Assembly (NCBI RefSeq): GCF_011683915.1
Contig: NZ_JAAQPH010000004.1
Location: 248,001-312,000 of the forward strand
Length of the DNA: 64,000 nucleotides
Source: Pelagibius litoralis
GTDB taxonomy: Bacteria; Pseudomonadota; Alphaproteobacteria; Kiloniellales; Kiloniellaceae
Direction: 5' to 3'
This document shows positions 17,042 to 26,020 of this stretch, in pieces. Position 1 is the stretch's first letter; each line of letters opens with the position of its first letter. The position numbers and the translations under genes were made by a program. A model generated the notes under the pieces. The model ran no database searches. It saw only the letters and a program-made list of their open reading frames with translations, and was not told where the DNA came from.

Positions 17042-18769
17042 GTGATCGATGCCATAGCAAAAGACGATAGCCATTTGGAACTGGAGCGCCTGAAGGGCGC
17101 GCTCTGGGCTTCCGGCGATGTTGTCTACGATTGGGACCTGGCCACCGATCACATTGCCTTTTCAGGCGACGTGGCGGCTCTGTTCGAATCCGATAATCTG
17201 ACGGTGCCGGCAAGCGGGGAAGACCTGCAGCTGCGGATCAGCCCGGAGGACATTCCGCGCCGCCGCCGGATCCTGTCGGATCACTTTGCCGGCTCGGCGG
17301 CCTATGACTGCGAATATCGAATTCGCAGCGGGCAGGGCGAGTTCCAGTGGCTGCATGACCGGGGCTCGGTCCAGTACTCGGCGGCCGGAACGCCGGCGCG
17401 CATGACCGGCGTTATCCGTCTGGTCACCCTGCGCAAGAAACACGAAGAGCGGCTGCAGTACCTCGCCAACTTCGACGACCTGACCGGACACTATAATAAG
17501 CTTCGCATGCGTGAAGCCCTGGAACACGCGCTGACACAGTCGCAACGCTTCGGGCAGCCCGGGGTTTATATGGTGATCGGTGTCGACCATCTGGACCGCA
17601 TCAACACCGGCTACGGCTATGAGGTTGGAGACGCGGTACTGGTGGAAATCGGCCGGCGCCTCGACAATTGGCTGCGCGCCGCCGACGTGATCGGCCGGCC
17701 GAGCGGCGATTGCTTTGGCGCGCTCCTGTCTGTCTGCAGCGAGGAGAAAGCGCAGATCGCCGCGGAACGTATTCTGCAGTCGATGCGCGATCAGCCGATC
17801 GTTGTCGGGCAGGAGAAAATCCATGTGACCGTGTCGATCGGCTCCGTGGCCTTTTCCGCTCAGAGCAAGACGGCGGTCGATGCGATGACCAAGGCCGAAA
17901 GTGCCCTGCAGCAGGCCAAGACTGCCGGACGCGACTGCTTGCGTTTCTTCGAGTTGACCGAGGCTCAGCGCCAGGACTACCGCGCCTCCATGGACATCGG
18001 TGAGGAAGTTCAGCAGGCCTTGAAGGACAACCGGATCGTCCTCGCCTATCAGCCGGTCGTCGACGCCCAATCCCACGTCGTGCGATACTTTGAGTGCCTG
18101 GTGCGCATGTATGACCGTGAGGGCGCGCTTGTGCCTGCGGCGCAGTTTGTGCCCGCCATCGAACAGCTCGGGCTGATGCGCTCGATCGACAATCGGGTGC
18201 GCGATCTGGCGATCGCTGCGCTTGAGCGTTTTCCCAACGTGAATCTCGCGATCAATATCTCCGGACTGACGGCGACCGAGCACTCCTGGCAGCGTGGCCT
18301 GGTGGCCCGCCTGAAGGATCGCCGCGACCTGGCGTCGCGCCTGATCGTCGAAATCACCGAAACGACCGCCTTGATGGACATCGACGAAACCTCGCGCTTT
18401 GTCTTTTCCCTGCGCGGCCTTGGGTGCGAGGTGGCGCTGGATGATTTCGGTGCCGGCTTTACGACCTTTCACCATCTGCGGGCCCTGACCGTCGATGTGG
18501 TGAAGATCGACGGCTCCTTCATCCATCACATCACGTCGGACAAGCAAAATCAGATCTTCATCCGCAACCTGCTTGCGCTGGCTGGCACGCTGGGTGTTTC
18601 GACCGTCGCCGAATGCGTCGAAACAAAGGAGGAGGCGGACTACCTCTCCGCTGAAGGGGTGGATCTGCTGCAGGGTTACTATTTTGGCCGGCCGGACATC
18701 GACGACCGGCTGTTGACCTTCCAGCAGGGCAATCAGGCCCGGATCAAATCTTCAGCCGTCGGCGACTGA
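17042..18769 (+). CDS. PAS-GGDEF-EAL protein, probable c-di-GMP phosphodiesterase with degenerate GGDEF
   Basis: A 575-residue signalling protein: PAS_3-like sensor (about 15-135), GGDEF (about 145-305) and EAL (about 320-565). The diguanylate cyclase signature is replaced by SGDCF (221-225), so cyclase activity is unlikely, though GTP binding could remain. In the EAL domain the signature is ECL (351-353) with the catalytic glutamate kept. The later catalytic residues are present: N in NLAINIS, E in VEITE, DD in ALDDFGAGF, K in VVKIDG, E in VAECVET, and QGYYFGRP. It should hydrolyse c-di-GMP. No membrane segments are seen. The start is GTG 17042 with a GGAG site. Confidence 0.92.
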   Translation: MIDAIAKDDSHLELERLKGALWASGDVVYDWDLATDHIAFSGDVAALFESDNLTVPASGEDLQLRISPEDIPRRRRILSDHFAGSAAYDCEYRIRSGQGEFQWLHDRGSVQYSAAGTPARMTGVIRLVTLRKKHEERLQYLANFDDLTGHYNKLRMREALEHALTQSQRFGQPGVYMVIGVDHLDRINTGYGYEVGDAVLVEIGRRLDNWLRAADVIGRPSGDCFGALLSVCSEEKAQIAAERILQSMRDQPIVVGQEKIHVTVSIGSVAFSAQSKTAVDAMTKAESALQQAKTAGRDCLRFFELTEAQRQDYRASMDIGEEVQQALKDNRIVLAYQPVVDAQSHVVRYFECLVRMYDREGALVPAAQFVPAIEQLGLMRSIDNRVRDLAIAALERFPNVNLAINISGLTATEHSWQRGLVARLKDRRDLASRLIVEITETTALMDIDETSRFVFSLRGLGCEVALDDFGAGFTTFHHLRALTVDVVKIDGSFIHHITSDKQNQIFIRNLLALAGTLGVSTVAECVETKEEADYLSAEGVDLLQGYYFGRPDIDDRLLTFQQGNQARIKSSAVGD

Positions 18770-18800
18770 ACGCAGCCGCCGAGGCAGCTTCAGGCAGTCC

Positions 18801-19442
18801 CTATTCCTTGTCCTTGGTCATGGTGTTGATCTGCCGCTGCAGCTGATCAAGCTGCGCTTTCAACACCTCAAGCGACTCGGTCGAAGCTTCCTTCTTGCCG
18901 TCGCCTTCCTTACCGACGCCTTCGCCCTCGGCCGGCTTGTTCGCCTTGCCGTCCTGATCCTGCGGGAAGGGGGAGAACATCCGCATGGCGGTTTCGAACA
19001 GGGCCATGTTCTGCTTGCCGACTTCCTCAAGGTTGCCGAAGGGGAACATGTTGCCGAAGGTCTCTTGCATGGATTGGCGCATCTGGTCCTGATTTTGGGA
19101 AAAGCCCTCCATCATGTGCTCCAGGTAGCGCGGGACCATCCACTGCATTGAATCGCCGTAGAAGCCGATCAACTGCCTGAGGAAATTGATCGGCAGCAGA
19201 TTCTGGCCCTTGGACTCTTCCTCGACGATGATCTGGGTGAGGACCGCCCGGGTGATGTCTTCGCCGCTTTTGGCGTCGTAGACAACGAAGTCGACGTCTT
19301 CCTGCACCATGGTGCAGAGGTGATCCAGGGTTACATAACTGCTCGTGGCCGTGTTGTAGAGACGGCGGTTCGCATACTTCTTGATTGTAATGGGGCCGTC
19401 GGACCCACCCTGTTTCTTGCCGTCTTTGCTGGTGCCAGCCAA
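18801..19442 (-). CDS. phaR: Polyhydroxyalkanoate synthesis repressor PhaR
   Basis: A 213-residue regulator that binds PHB and DNA and represses phasin and PHB genes in other species. The conserved N-terminal PHB_acc_N domain (about 17-78: ITIKKYANRRLYNTATSSYVTLDHL) and the following PHB_acc segment with FLRQLIGFYGDSMQWMVPRYLEHMM are intact. A charged, disordered linker and a C-terminal coiled coil (LEVLKAQLDQLQRQI) follow. Translation appears to begin at TTG 19442; no ATG precedes the conserved domain. It is divergent from the PHB polymerase-like operon. Confidence 0.95.
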   Translation of the reverse strand: MAGTSKDGKKQGGSDGPITIKKYANRRLYNTATSSYVTLDHLCTMVQEDVDFVVYDAKSGEDITRAVLTQIIVEEESKGQNLLPINFLRQLIGFYGDSMQWMVPRYLEHMMEGFSQNQDQMRQSMQETFGNMFPFGNLEEVGKQNMALFETAMRMFSPFPQDQDGKANKPAEGEGVGKEGDGKKEASTESLEVLKAQLDQLQRQINTMTKDKE

Positions 19443-19712
19443 GTTCCCGTGCCTTTCCCGCCGTCATGCCCCGCGTTCGTAAGGCTCTGGGGCAAGCGTT
19501 CCTTTTGGTTGCCGGATTGCCGAATCGCAGCCTGTCGGCCCCTGGGGCCCGGGTCTCTGCCTGCAGATCCGCAACGCCTAATGGATATTGCTGCGCCGCA
19601 TCACGGCCTGTCAACGCTCCTCTCTTGCAGGCCGCTGCCTGTTGCCGGGCCGGAAATCAGGACAGGGCTCATCTGGCCAGGGCCCCTCGACGGGGGCTAT
19701 ACTGGCCCGGAG

Positions 19713-20189
19713 ATGAGCCAGTCGGACGAACTTGACGAGTTGGCGCGGCGCTATGTGGACCTGTGGCAGGACCAATTGACCGCGTTGGCTGCGGACCCGG
19801 ACTTTGCCGAAGCCATGCAGCGGGTCATGGCCTCGCTCGGGGTTACGGCCGCCGGTTTGCCGGCGGCCTGGGCCGCCTGGCCGGCTGCGATGGCCAGCAT
19901 GATGGCTGCGGCGCAACCGGGATCTTCGCCTGGGATCTCGCCGGGGAACTCCAAGAACCACAGCGCGGCCGGGGGGCGGGATAAGCATGACGGGCCAGAA
20001 GCCCCAGAAATCAAGGATACCGGAACCGGCTCGTCTCGGGCCGCGTCCGCTGCCGCTGCACCTGATGGCGGCGAGCCTGACCTGGGCCTCCTCACGCAGC
20101 GCCTTGCCGCTTTGGAACAGCGGATCGCTACCCTGGAAGGGGGAACTGGCCGAACGCGCCGAAAACCTAAGGCAAAGGCTGAAGGCTAG
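19713..20189 (+). CDS. Small PhaE-like partner protein of a PhaC-like gene
   Basis: A 158-residue protein. The N-terminus (ELARRYVDLWQDQLTALAADPDFAEAMQR) resembles the start of PhaE-type polymerase subunits and phasin-like helices. An Ala/Met-rich helix and a disordered linker follow, ending in a coiled coil (LLTQRLAALEQRIATLEGG) and a basic tail. It is half the size of classical PhaE. The last 203 nt overlap the next gene out of frame. Its position before the PhaC-like gene and opposite phaR supports a role in PHB granule assembly. Function is inferred. Confidence 0.7.
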   Translation: MSQSDELDELARRYVDLWQDQLTALAADPDFAEAMQRVMASLGVTAAGLPAAWAAWPAAMASMMAAAQPGSSPGISPGNSKNHSAAGGRDKHDGPEAPEIKDTGTGSSRAASAAAAPDGGEPDLGLLTQRLAALEQRIATLEGGTGRTRRKPKAKAEG

Positions 20190-21279
20190 CGGCGACCCCG
20201 AAGCCTCCGCCGGCAGGCTCGAAGCATTTTCCGGGGCCGTCGAAAAAGAGGTCGCGCGACGCATGGCGACCCTCTTTGAGGGCATTGAGGCCTATCGTCA
20301 CCACCCTTATAGGCGCAGACTGACCGACCCCCCGGTGCTGTGGTCGGAGGGCTCTACCCGTCTGCTCGACTACGGGGCCCTTGCCGGCGCCGCCAAAGAT
20401 GCGCGGCCGCTGCTTGTCATCCCCTCACTGATCAACCGGGCCTATGTGCTGGACCTGACGGCCGAGCGCTCATTTCTGCGCTGGTTGGCCGGCCAGGGCC
20501 TGCGCCCGCTGCTGGTCGATTGGGGCCATCCGGCGGCGATGGAGCGGGTTTTCACCCTGACCGACTACATCGCCGGGCGTCTGGAGCGGGCCCTCGACTT
20601 CGTGCTGCAGGAAAGCGGCCGGCGGCCCCTGGCCCTGGGTTACTGCATGGGCGGTCTGCTGGCTCTCGGGCTTGCGGCGCGTCGGCAGGCCGATCTTCCG
20701 GGCCTCGTGCTGATGGCCACGCCTTGGGACTTTCATGCCGAGAACGCGCCGCACAGCCGCCTCGCCGCCGCGACCCTGCCGCTGGCCGCGCCTTTGCTGG
20801 AGATCATGGGCGAGATGCCGGTGGATCTGCTGCAGGCGCTTTTTTCCAGCCTGGACCCTCATCTGGTGGTGCGGAAGTTCCTGGCCTTCGCAAAACTGGA
20901 TCAGACCAGCGCCAAGGCGGACAATTTCGTGGCGCTGGAGGACTGGCTGAACGACGGGATACCCCTGGCGGCTGCGGTGGCGCGGGAATGTCTTGGGCGT
21001 TGGTATGGCGACAACGCGACGGCGCAGGGCCGCTGGTTGCTCGCCGGAACGCCGGTCGATCCGGCCAAAGTCACCCTGCCGTCGCTCTGCGTTATCCCGG
21101 CGCAGGACCGGATCGTTCCGCCCGCCTCCGCCCTCGCCCTGGCCGCGGCCTTGCCCGCCGCGGAAACCGCCAGTCCGGCGGTCGGCCATATCGGCATGGT
21201 GGTCAGCGGTCAGGCCAGGACCACGGTCTGGGAGCCGATGCTGCAGTGGATCACGGAACAGCCCGCAGACAGTCGCTAA
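19987..21279 (+). CDS. Alpha/beta hydrolase of the PhaC (PHA synthase) family, short form
   Basis: A 430-residue protein with the polymerase-type catalytic triad: nucleophile C220 in GYCMGG, D374 in AQDRIV, and H401 in GHIGMV. The sequence between (RPLLVDWG, VLMATPWDFH) is PhaC-like. Length is between class III PhaC (about 355) and class I (about 590). I chose ATG 19987, with a GGCGGGA-like site, because the segment GPRPLPLHL before the next methionine looks conserved in this subfamily; ATG 20065 is the alternative. It probably polymerises 3-hydroxybutyryl-CoA with the small upstream protein as partner. A depolymerase or thioesterase role is less likely but not excluded. Confidence 0.82.
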   Translation: MTGQKPQKSRIPEPARLGPRPLPLHLMAASLTWASSRSALPLWNSGSLPWKGELAERAENLRQRLKASGDPEASAGRLEAFSGAVEKEVARRMATLFEGIEAYRHHPYRRRLTDPPVLWSEGSTRLLDYGALAGAAKDARPLLVIPSLINRAYVLDLTAERSFLRWLAGQGLRPLLVDWGHPAAMERVFTLTDYIAGRLERALDFVLQESGRRPLALGYCMGGLLALGLAARRQADLPGLVLMATPWDFHAENAPHSRLAAATLPLAAPLLEIMGEMPVDLLQALFSSLDPHLVVRKFLAFAKLDQTSAKADNFVALEDWLNDGIPLAAAVARECLGRWYGDNATAQGRWLLAGTPVDPAKVTLPSLCVIPAQDRIVPPASALALAAALPAAETASPAVGHIGMVVSGQARTTVWEPMLQWITEQPADSR

Positions 21280-21439
21280 GGAATCCAGCGCGCCGCTTGC
21301 ACCGAGCGCCCGTCTGTCCTTATATCAAGGGAGAGGTTAACCAAGGCAGGGCACCCCGAAGGCAGCGGGGGTCCCGGTTCGCGGATCGCAGCTTTGCTCA
21401 CCGAAAGCGCGCGCCGCTCAAAAAGGGAGAACTCCGAAC

Positions 21440-22615
21440 ATGACCGAAGTCGTAATCGCTGGCGCCGCCCGCACCCCCGTCGGTGCTTTCAGTGGCGGCC
21501 TGTCTTCTGTGCCGGCCTCCACCCTGGGGGCGGTCGCCGTCAAGGAAGCCATGAAACGGGCCAAGGTTGAGGCCGAAGAGGTGGACGAGGCAGTTCTGGG
21601 CCAGATCCTGACAGCCGGCGCCGGTCAGAACCCCGCCCGCCAGGCCGCGATCGAAGCCGGCATTCCGGTCGAGAAGACGGCCTACCAGATCAATCAGCTC
21701 TGCGGCTCGGGCCTGCGGGCCGTGGCCATCGGCTCCCAGGCGGTACAGGTCGGCGATTCCCGCATCGTCGTTGCCGGCGGTCAGGAAAGCATGAGCCTGG
21801 CGCCCCATGTGGCGCATCTGCGCAATGGCCAGAAGATGGGCGATCTGAAGTTCATCGACTCGATGATCAAGGACGGCCTCTGGGATGCCTTCAACGGCTA
21901 TCACATGGGCAATACGGCGGAGAACGTGGCCAAGCAGTGGCAGATCACCCGCGAAGAACAGGACGCCTTCGCCGCCGCCTCGCAGAACAAGGCCGAAGCG
22001 GCGCAGAAGGCCGGCCGTTTCAATGACGAAATCGTTCCGGTCACCATCAAGACCCGTAAGGGCGAGACCATCGTCGATGCCGACGAGTACCCGCGTCACG
22101 GCGTGACCGCCGAATCGCTTTCCGGTCTGCGTCCGGCCTTCGATAAAGAGGGCTCGGTCACGGCCGGCAACGCCAGTGGTATCAACGACGGTGCCGCTGC
22201 GGTGGTGCTGATGTCGGCCGAGGACGCCGCCGCGCGCGGCGTTGCGCCCCTGGCGCGGATCGTTTCCTGGGCGACCTGCGGCGTCGATCCTTCGATCATG
22301 GGCACCGGGCCCATTCCCTCCAGCCGCAAGGCGCTTGAAAAGGCCGGCTGGTCGGTCGGCGATCTCGATCTTGTCGAGGCCAACGAGGCTTTTGCGGCCC
22401 AGGCCCTGGCGGTCAACAAGGACATGGGCTGGGATACCGACAAGGTGAACGTGAACGGCGGCGCCATCGCCCTCGGCCACCCGATCGGGGCTTCCGGTGC
22501 CCGCGTTCTGGTCACGCTGCTGCACGAAATGGCCAAGCGCGATGCCAAGAAGGGCCTCGCCACGCTCTGCATCGGCGGCGGCATGGGCATCGCCATGTGC
22601 CTCGAACGGGACTGA
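21440..22615 (+). CDS. phaA: Acetyl-CoA C-acetyltransferase (beta-ketothiolase)
   Basis: A 391-residue biosynthetic thiolase that condenses two acetyl-CoA to acetoacetyl-CoA, the first step to PHB. The nucleophilic cysteine C88 sits in [11 protein letters not shown]. The catalytic histidine is in [10 protein letters not shown] and the second cysteine in [12 protein letters not shown] near the C-terminus. Length and motifs are those of PhaA/AtoB. AAAAGGGAGAA precedes the ATG. The leader from 21280 to 21439 is 160 bp, so it may have its own promoter in addition to read-through from the PhaC-like gene. A strong terminator follows. Confidence 0.95.
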   Translation: MTEVVIAGAARTPVGAFSGGLSSVPASTLGAVAVKEAMKRAKVEAEEVDEAVLGQILTAGAGQNPARQAAIEAGIPVEKTAYQINQLCGSGLRAVAIGSQAVQVGDSRIVVAGGQESMSLAPHVAHLRNGQKMGDLKFIDSMIKDGLWDAFNGYHMGNTAENVAKQWQITREEQDAFAAASQNKAEAAQKAGRFNDEIVPVTIKTRKGETIVDADEYPRHGVTAESLSGLRPAFDKEGSVTAGNASGINDGAAAVVLMSAEDAAARGVAPLARIVSWATCGVDPSIMGTGPIPSSRKALEKAGWSVGDLDLVEANEAFAAQALAVNKDMGWDTDKVNVNGGAIALGHPIGASGARVLVTLLHEMAKRDAKKGLATLCIGGGMGIAMCLERD

Positions 22616-22660
22616 TAGCACAGGCGGGCACAGACTCCCGATCCCTTACTGAAGCGTCAG

Positions 22661-22688
22661 CCGGCCCGCATCTTTGCGGGCCGGTTTT
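22661..22688 (+). terminator. Rho-independent terminator after phaA
   Basis: A perfect 10-bp stem (CCGGCCCGCA 22661-22670, TGCGGGCCGG 22675-22684) with a TCTT loop, followed by TTTTC. It separates phaA from phaB, so phaB needs its own promoter in the next 200 bp. Confidence 0.9.
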
Positions 22689-22891
22689 CGCTTACCGGGC
22701 TGTGCCCCCGGGAGACAGCGGCGCAGCCACGCAAATTCCACGCAAGCTGCGCGCGCAGCGGTTGGCGGCTCTCGCGATCCGTGTTTTGATGTTTAAGACC
22801 GCTGACTATGGGGTTCATGACGAAACGCCAGGCGGCGGTGGGTATGGCGGCCCGACTGGCGGCCTGGAACTTTAAACGGGGAGGTTCGGCG

Positions 22892-23617
22892 ATGGCGCGT
22901 GTGGCTTTGGTAACGGGGGGGACCCGTGGAATTGGTGCGGCGATTTCGATTGCCTTGAAGGACGCTGGCTACACCGTGGCGGCCAGCTACGGCGGCAATG
23001 ACGAGGCCGCCAGCAAGTTCAAGGACGAAAACGGTATTGCCGTCTACAAGTGGGATGTCGGCGACTTCGAGGCCTGCAAGGCCGGTATCGCCCAGGTCGA
23101 GGGCGAACTCGGCCCGGTGGATGTGTTGGTGAACAATGCCGGTATCACCCGCGACGGCACCCTGCACCGTATGTCCGTCGAGAACTGGCGGGCCGTCATG
23201 TCCACCAATCTGGACTCGCTTTTCAACATGACCCGCAATGTCATCGAAGGCATGCGCGGCCGTAACTATGGGCGCATCATCTCGATCTCCTCCATCAACG
23301 GCCAGAAGGGCCAACTCGGCCAGGCCAACTACTCCGCGGCCAAGGCCGGCGTCTTCGGCTTCACCAAGGCGGTGGCCCAGGAAAATGCCTTCAAGGGCAT
23401 CACCGTCAACGCCGTCGCCCCGGGCTATATCGGCACCGAGATGGTGCGCGCGGTGCCGGAAGAGATACTGAATACCAAAATTCTGCCGCTGATCCCGGTG
23501 GGCCGCCTGGGCGAGCCGGAAGAGATCGCGCGCTGCGTCGTCTTCCTGGCGGCGGAGGACTCCGGTTTCATCACCGGTGCGACGCTCAGCGCCAACGGCG
23601 GCCAGTACATGGCCTGA
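22892..23617 (+). CDS. phaB: Acetoacetyl-CoA reductase
   Basis: A 241-residue NADPH-dependent SDR that reduces acetoacetyl-CoA to (R)-3-hydroxybutyryl-CoA for PHB. It has the cofactor motif TGGTRGIG at 9-16, the NNAGITRD block, catalytic S and Y-x3-K (QANYSAAKAG), and a C-terminal NGGQYMA that is characteristic of PhaB. The frame is open upstream to 22808; GGGGAGG at 22880-22886 fixes ATG 22892. It lies 276 bp after phaA beyond a terminator. FabG is the main alternative, but the gene context and C-terminus favour PhaB. Confidence 0.94.
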   Translation: MARVALVTGGTRGIGAAISIALKDAGYTVAASYGGNDEAASKFKDENGIAVYKWDVGDFEACKAGIAQVEGELGPVDVLVNNAGITRDGTLHRMSVENWRAVMSTNLDSLFNMTRNVIEGMRGRNYGRIISISSINGQKGQLGQANYSAAKAGVFGFTKAVAQENAFKGITVNAVAPGYIGTEMVRAVPEEILNTKILPLIPVGRLGEPEEIARCVVFLAAEDSGFITGATLSANGGQYMA

Positions 23618-23627
23618 TGGGCCGGTC

Positions 23628-24068
23628 TTGGAATCCGAATTTTCTGAGAACCCTCCGCGTCAGGCGCCCCTGCCGTCGAGGCTGATTCTCTTCGACGGGG
23701 TCTGTGTGCTCTGCAACGGGTCGATGCAGTTCGTCCTGAGGCATGAGCGCATGCCCACGTTTCACTTTGCCCCCATCCAGTCGCCGCCCGGTCGGCAGGC
23801 TCTCATCGCCTACGGGCAGGCTGTTGAGGACTGGGACTCGGTCGTGGTGATCGATGACGGAACGGTCTATCTGAAGTCCGATGCGGCGCTTCGGATCGCC
23901 CGCGGCCTGAAGGCGCCCTGGTCCTGGCTCACTATTCTGCGTGTTCTCCCGCGCGGGCTGCGTGACTGGTTCTACGACCGGGTGGCGCGCAACCGCTACC
24001 GCCTCTTCGGGCGCTATGACCACTGCATGGTTCCCGGCCCGGATCTGCGCCGCCGGTTTCTCTCGTGA
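23628..24068 (+). CDS. DCC family thiol-disulfide oxidoreductase (DUF393)
   Basis: A 146-residue protein of the DUF393 family, named for a D-x-x-C-x-x-C motif: here FDGVCVLCNGSMQF at about 18-32. The two cysteines fit a thioredoxin-like active site. The rest shows the expected SDAALRIARGL and C-terminal FGRYDHCMVPGPD blocks. The role is unknown in most bacteria; members are predicted thiol oxidoreductases. The start is uncertain. The frame overlaps phaB, so TTG 23628 just past the phaB stop is most economical. It overlaps the next gene by four bases, so they are coupled. Confidence 0.8.
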   Translation: MESEFSENPPRQAPLPSRLILFDGVCVLCNGSMQFVLRHERMPTFHFAPIQSPPGRQALIAYGQAVEDWDSVVVIDDGTVYLKSDAALRIARGLKAPWSWLTILRVLPRGLRDWFYDRVARNRYRLFGRYDHCMVPGPDLRRRFLS

Positions 24069-24649
24069 CTGCTGCGGTGGAAACCTCCTTGCCGCTTTAC
24101 CGCCGCGTGCTCGGCGGCGATTTCGACCGTCTGCCGCCGGAGGTTCGGCGTCTGCACGATCATCCCGGACGGCTCTGTGCCGCCGGGCGGTGCCGGATCG
24201 AACGCGGCGGTCATCCGCTGGCGCGCGTCATTGCCGGCCTCTTCGGATTCCCGCCCGGGGGTGAGGACGTCGCGGTGCGCGTCTGTTTCAGCACCGCGCG
24301 GGGCGTTGAGACCTGGGACCGGGATTTCGGCGGCCATCGGTTGCGCAGCCGGCAGGGCGGTCTGCCGGGACAGCCCGACCTGCTGTACGAAAGCTTTGGT
24401 CCCAGCCGCTTCACGATCCGGCCGCGCGCAACGGCGGAGGGACTGGACCTCCAGCTTTGCGGCGTCGTGCTGCTGGGATTGCCGCTGCCGCGACCGTTCT
24501 GGCCGGAAATTCGCGGTCGGGAAAGGGTGGAGACCGGGCGCTTCACTTTCGATGTGGCCATTGCCCTGCCGCTCATCGGCCTGCTGATCGCCTACAGCGG
24601 TTTCCTCCTGCCCGAAGCGGGCACGGGCGATAAAGGTCGCGCCGCATGA
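24065..24649 (+). CDS. DUF4166 domain protein
   Basis: A 194-residue protein that starts at GTG 24065 within the stop of the DCC gene. The pattern [34 protein letters not shown] and [16 protein letters not shown] is that of DUF4166, often found fused to or next to SDR/saccharopine-like or DCC proteins. A hydrophobic C-terminal stretch (about 163-183) could anchor it in the membrane. No enzymatic role is established. Confidence 0.8.
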   Translation: MTAAVETSLPLYRRVLGGDFDRLPPEVRRLHDHPGRLCAAGRCRIERGGHPLARVIAGLFGFPPGGEDVAVRVCFSTARGVETWDRDFGGHRLRSRQGGLPGQPDLLYESFGPSRFTIRPRATAEGLDLQLCGVVLLGLPLPRPFWPEIRGRERVETGRFTFDVAIALPLIGLLIAYSGFLLPEAGTGDKGRAA

Positions 24650-25077
24650 ACGACTATCCCAACCGGCCGTTGATCGGTGTCGGCGTCATCGTCTTCAAGG
24701 GGGAGCGCGTGCTGCTGATCCGCCGCGGCAAGCCGCCGCGCGAAGGCCAGTGGTCGCTGCCCGGCGGGCGCCAGCGCCTCGGTGAGCGCATCGAAGAGGC
24801 GGCCGCGCGGGAGGTGCGCGAAGAAACCGGATTGGAGATCGCGGTCGGCCCGCTTGTCGACGTGGTAGACTCCATCACCCGCGATGCCGGCGACGCGGTT
24901 CAGTATCACTACACGCTGATCGACCTGCTGGCCGAATGGCGGGCGGGCGAAGCCCGCGCCGGCCACGATGCGTCAGAGGTAGTCTGGGCCGATCCGTCGG
25001 ACCTTGCGGGTTACGGTCTCTGGGCGGAGACCGAGCGCATCATCGCTTTGGCATTGCAGAAACGAAACAGCAGCTGA
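24646..25077 (+). CDS. NUDIX hydrolase
   Basis: A 143-residue NUDIX pyrophosphohydrolase. The full box G-x5-E-x7-R-E-V-x-E-E-T-G is at residues 41-63 ([22 protein letters not shown]), so the Mg2+-binding glutamates are intact. The [17 protein letters not shown] lead-in is typical of the ADP-ribose pyrophosphatase/MutT-like group. The substrate is not deducible. It overlaps the DUF4166 gene by four bases, making a three-gene coupled unit with the DCC protein. Confidence 0.92.
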   Translation: MNDYPNRPLIGVGVIVFKGERVLLIRRGKPPREGQWSLPGGRQRLGERIEEAAAREVREETGLEIAVGPLVDVVDSITRDAGDAVQYHYTLIDLLAEWRAGEARAGHDASEVVWADPSDLAGYGLWAETERIIALALQKRNSS

Positions 25078-25113
25078 CTTGCCAGGCGCGGCGCGGGGGG
25101 CTATCAGCCATTG

Positions 25114-26013
25114 ATGCCTGCGCCTTTGCCCGATCCCACCGCCGCCCGCCGCCTGCGTGCCACCCTGATCGGCGGCATCGCCGTGCTGCTCTGGTCGCTC
25201 CTGGCGCTCTTCACCACCGGGGCGGCGGGCATTCCACCCTTCCAGCTGCTGGCCATGACCTTCGCCGTGGCCTTCGTGGTCAGCGTCGTCATAATTGCGC
25301 TGCGCGGCGGCGGTGGCTTCGCTGCCTGGCGGCAGCGCCCGGCGGTCTGGCTGCTCGGGGTCTGCGGCCTCTTCGGCTATCACTTCTTCTATTTCGTCGC
25401 CCTGGGCAACGCCCCGGCGGTGGAGGCCAGCCTGATCGCCTACCTCTGGCCGCTGCTGATCGTCGTCTTCTCGGCCCTGCTGCCGGGGGAGCGGCTGCGC
25501 TGGTTTCATCTGGCTGGCGCCCTGCTGGGGCTCGCCGGGGCGGCTTTGCTGGTGACCGGCGGCGGGCAGATCGCCTTTCGCGCGGAATTCACCCTGGGTT
25601 ATCTCGCTGCCGTCGCCTGTGCGCTCACCTGGTCGAGTTACTCAGTCCTGAACCGGCGTTTCGGCGCTGTGCCGACAGAGGTTGTCGGCGGCTTCTGCGG
25701 AGTCGTCGCGCTGCTCGGCCTTGCCTGTCACCTGACCCTGGAAAGCACGGCGGTGCCCCAGGGCATCCAGTGGCTGGCGGTACTGGGCCTTGGCCTCGGG
25801 CCGGTCGGCGCTGCTTTTTTCGTCTGGGACTACGGCACCAAGCACGGCAACATCCAGGTGCTGGGCGCGCTGTCCTACGGCGCGCCGCTGCTCTCCACCC
25901 TGGTGCTGGTCGCCTTCGGCAAAGCGGCGGCGACCTGGGTGATCGCCCTGGCCTGCCTGCTGATCGTCGCCGGGGCGTTGCTTGCCTCGAAAGACCTGCT
26001 CCGCAAAACGTGA
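25114..26013 (+). CDS. DMT superfamily EamA transporter
   Basis: A 299-residue inner-membrane protein with about ten hydrophobic segments in two EamA repeats. The YHFFYFVALGNAPAVEASLIAYLWPLLIV block resembles the YddG aromatic amino-acid exporter subgroup. It probably exports amino acids or related metabolites; the substrate is inferred only from family. ATG 25114 is one codon inside the longest frame. It follows the NUDIX gene by 36 bp on the same strand. Confidence 0.88.
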   Translation: MPAPLPDPTAARRLRATLIGGIAVLLWSLLALFTTGAAGIPPFQLLAMTFAVAFVVSVVIIALRGGGGFAAWRQRPAVWLLGVCGLFGYHFFYFVALGNAPAVEASLIAYLWPLLIVVFSALLPGERLRWFHLAGALLGLAGAALLVTGGGQIAFRAEFTLGYLAAVACALTWSSYSVLNRRFGAVPTEVVGGFCGVVALLGLACHLTLESTAVPQGIQWLAVLGLGLGPVGAAFFVWDYGTKHGNIQVLGALSYGAPLLSTLVLVAFGKAAATWVIALACLLIVAGALLASKDLLRKT

Positions 26014-26020
26014 CGGGCTT

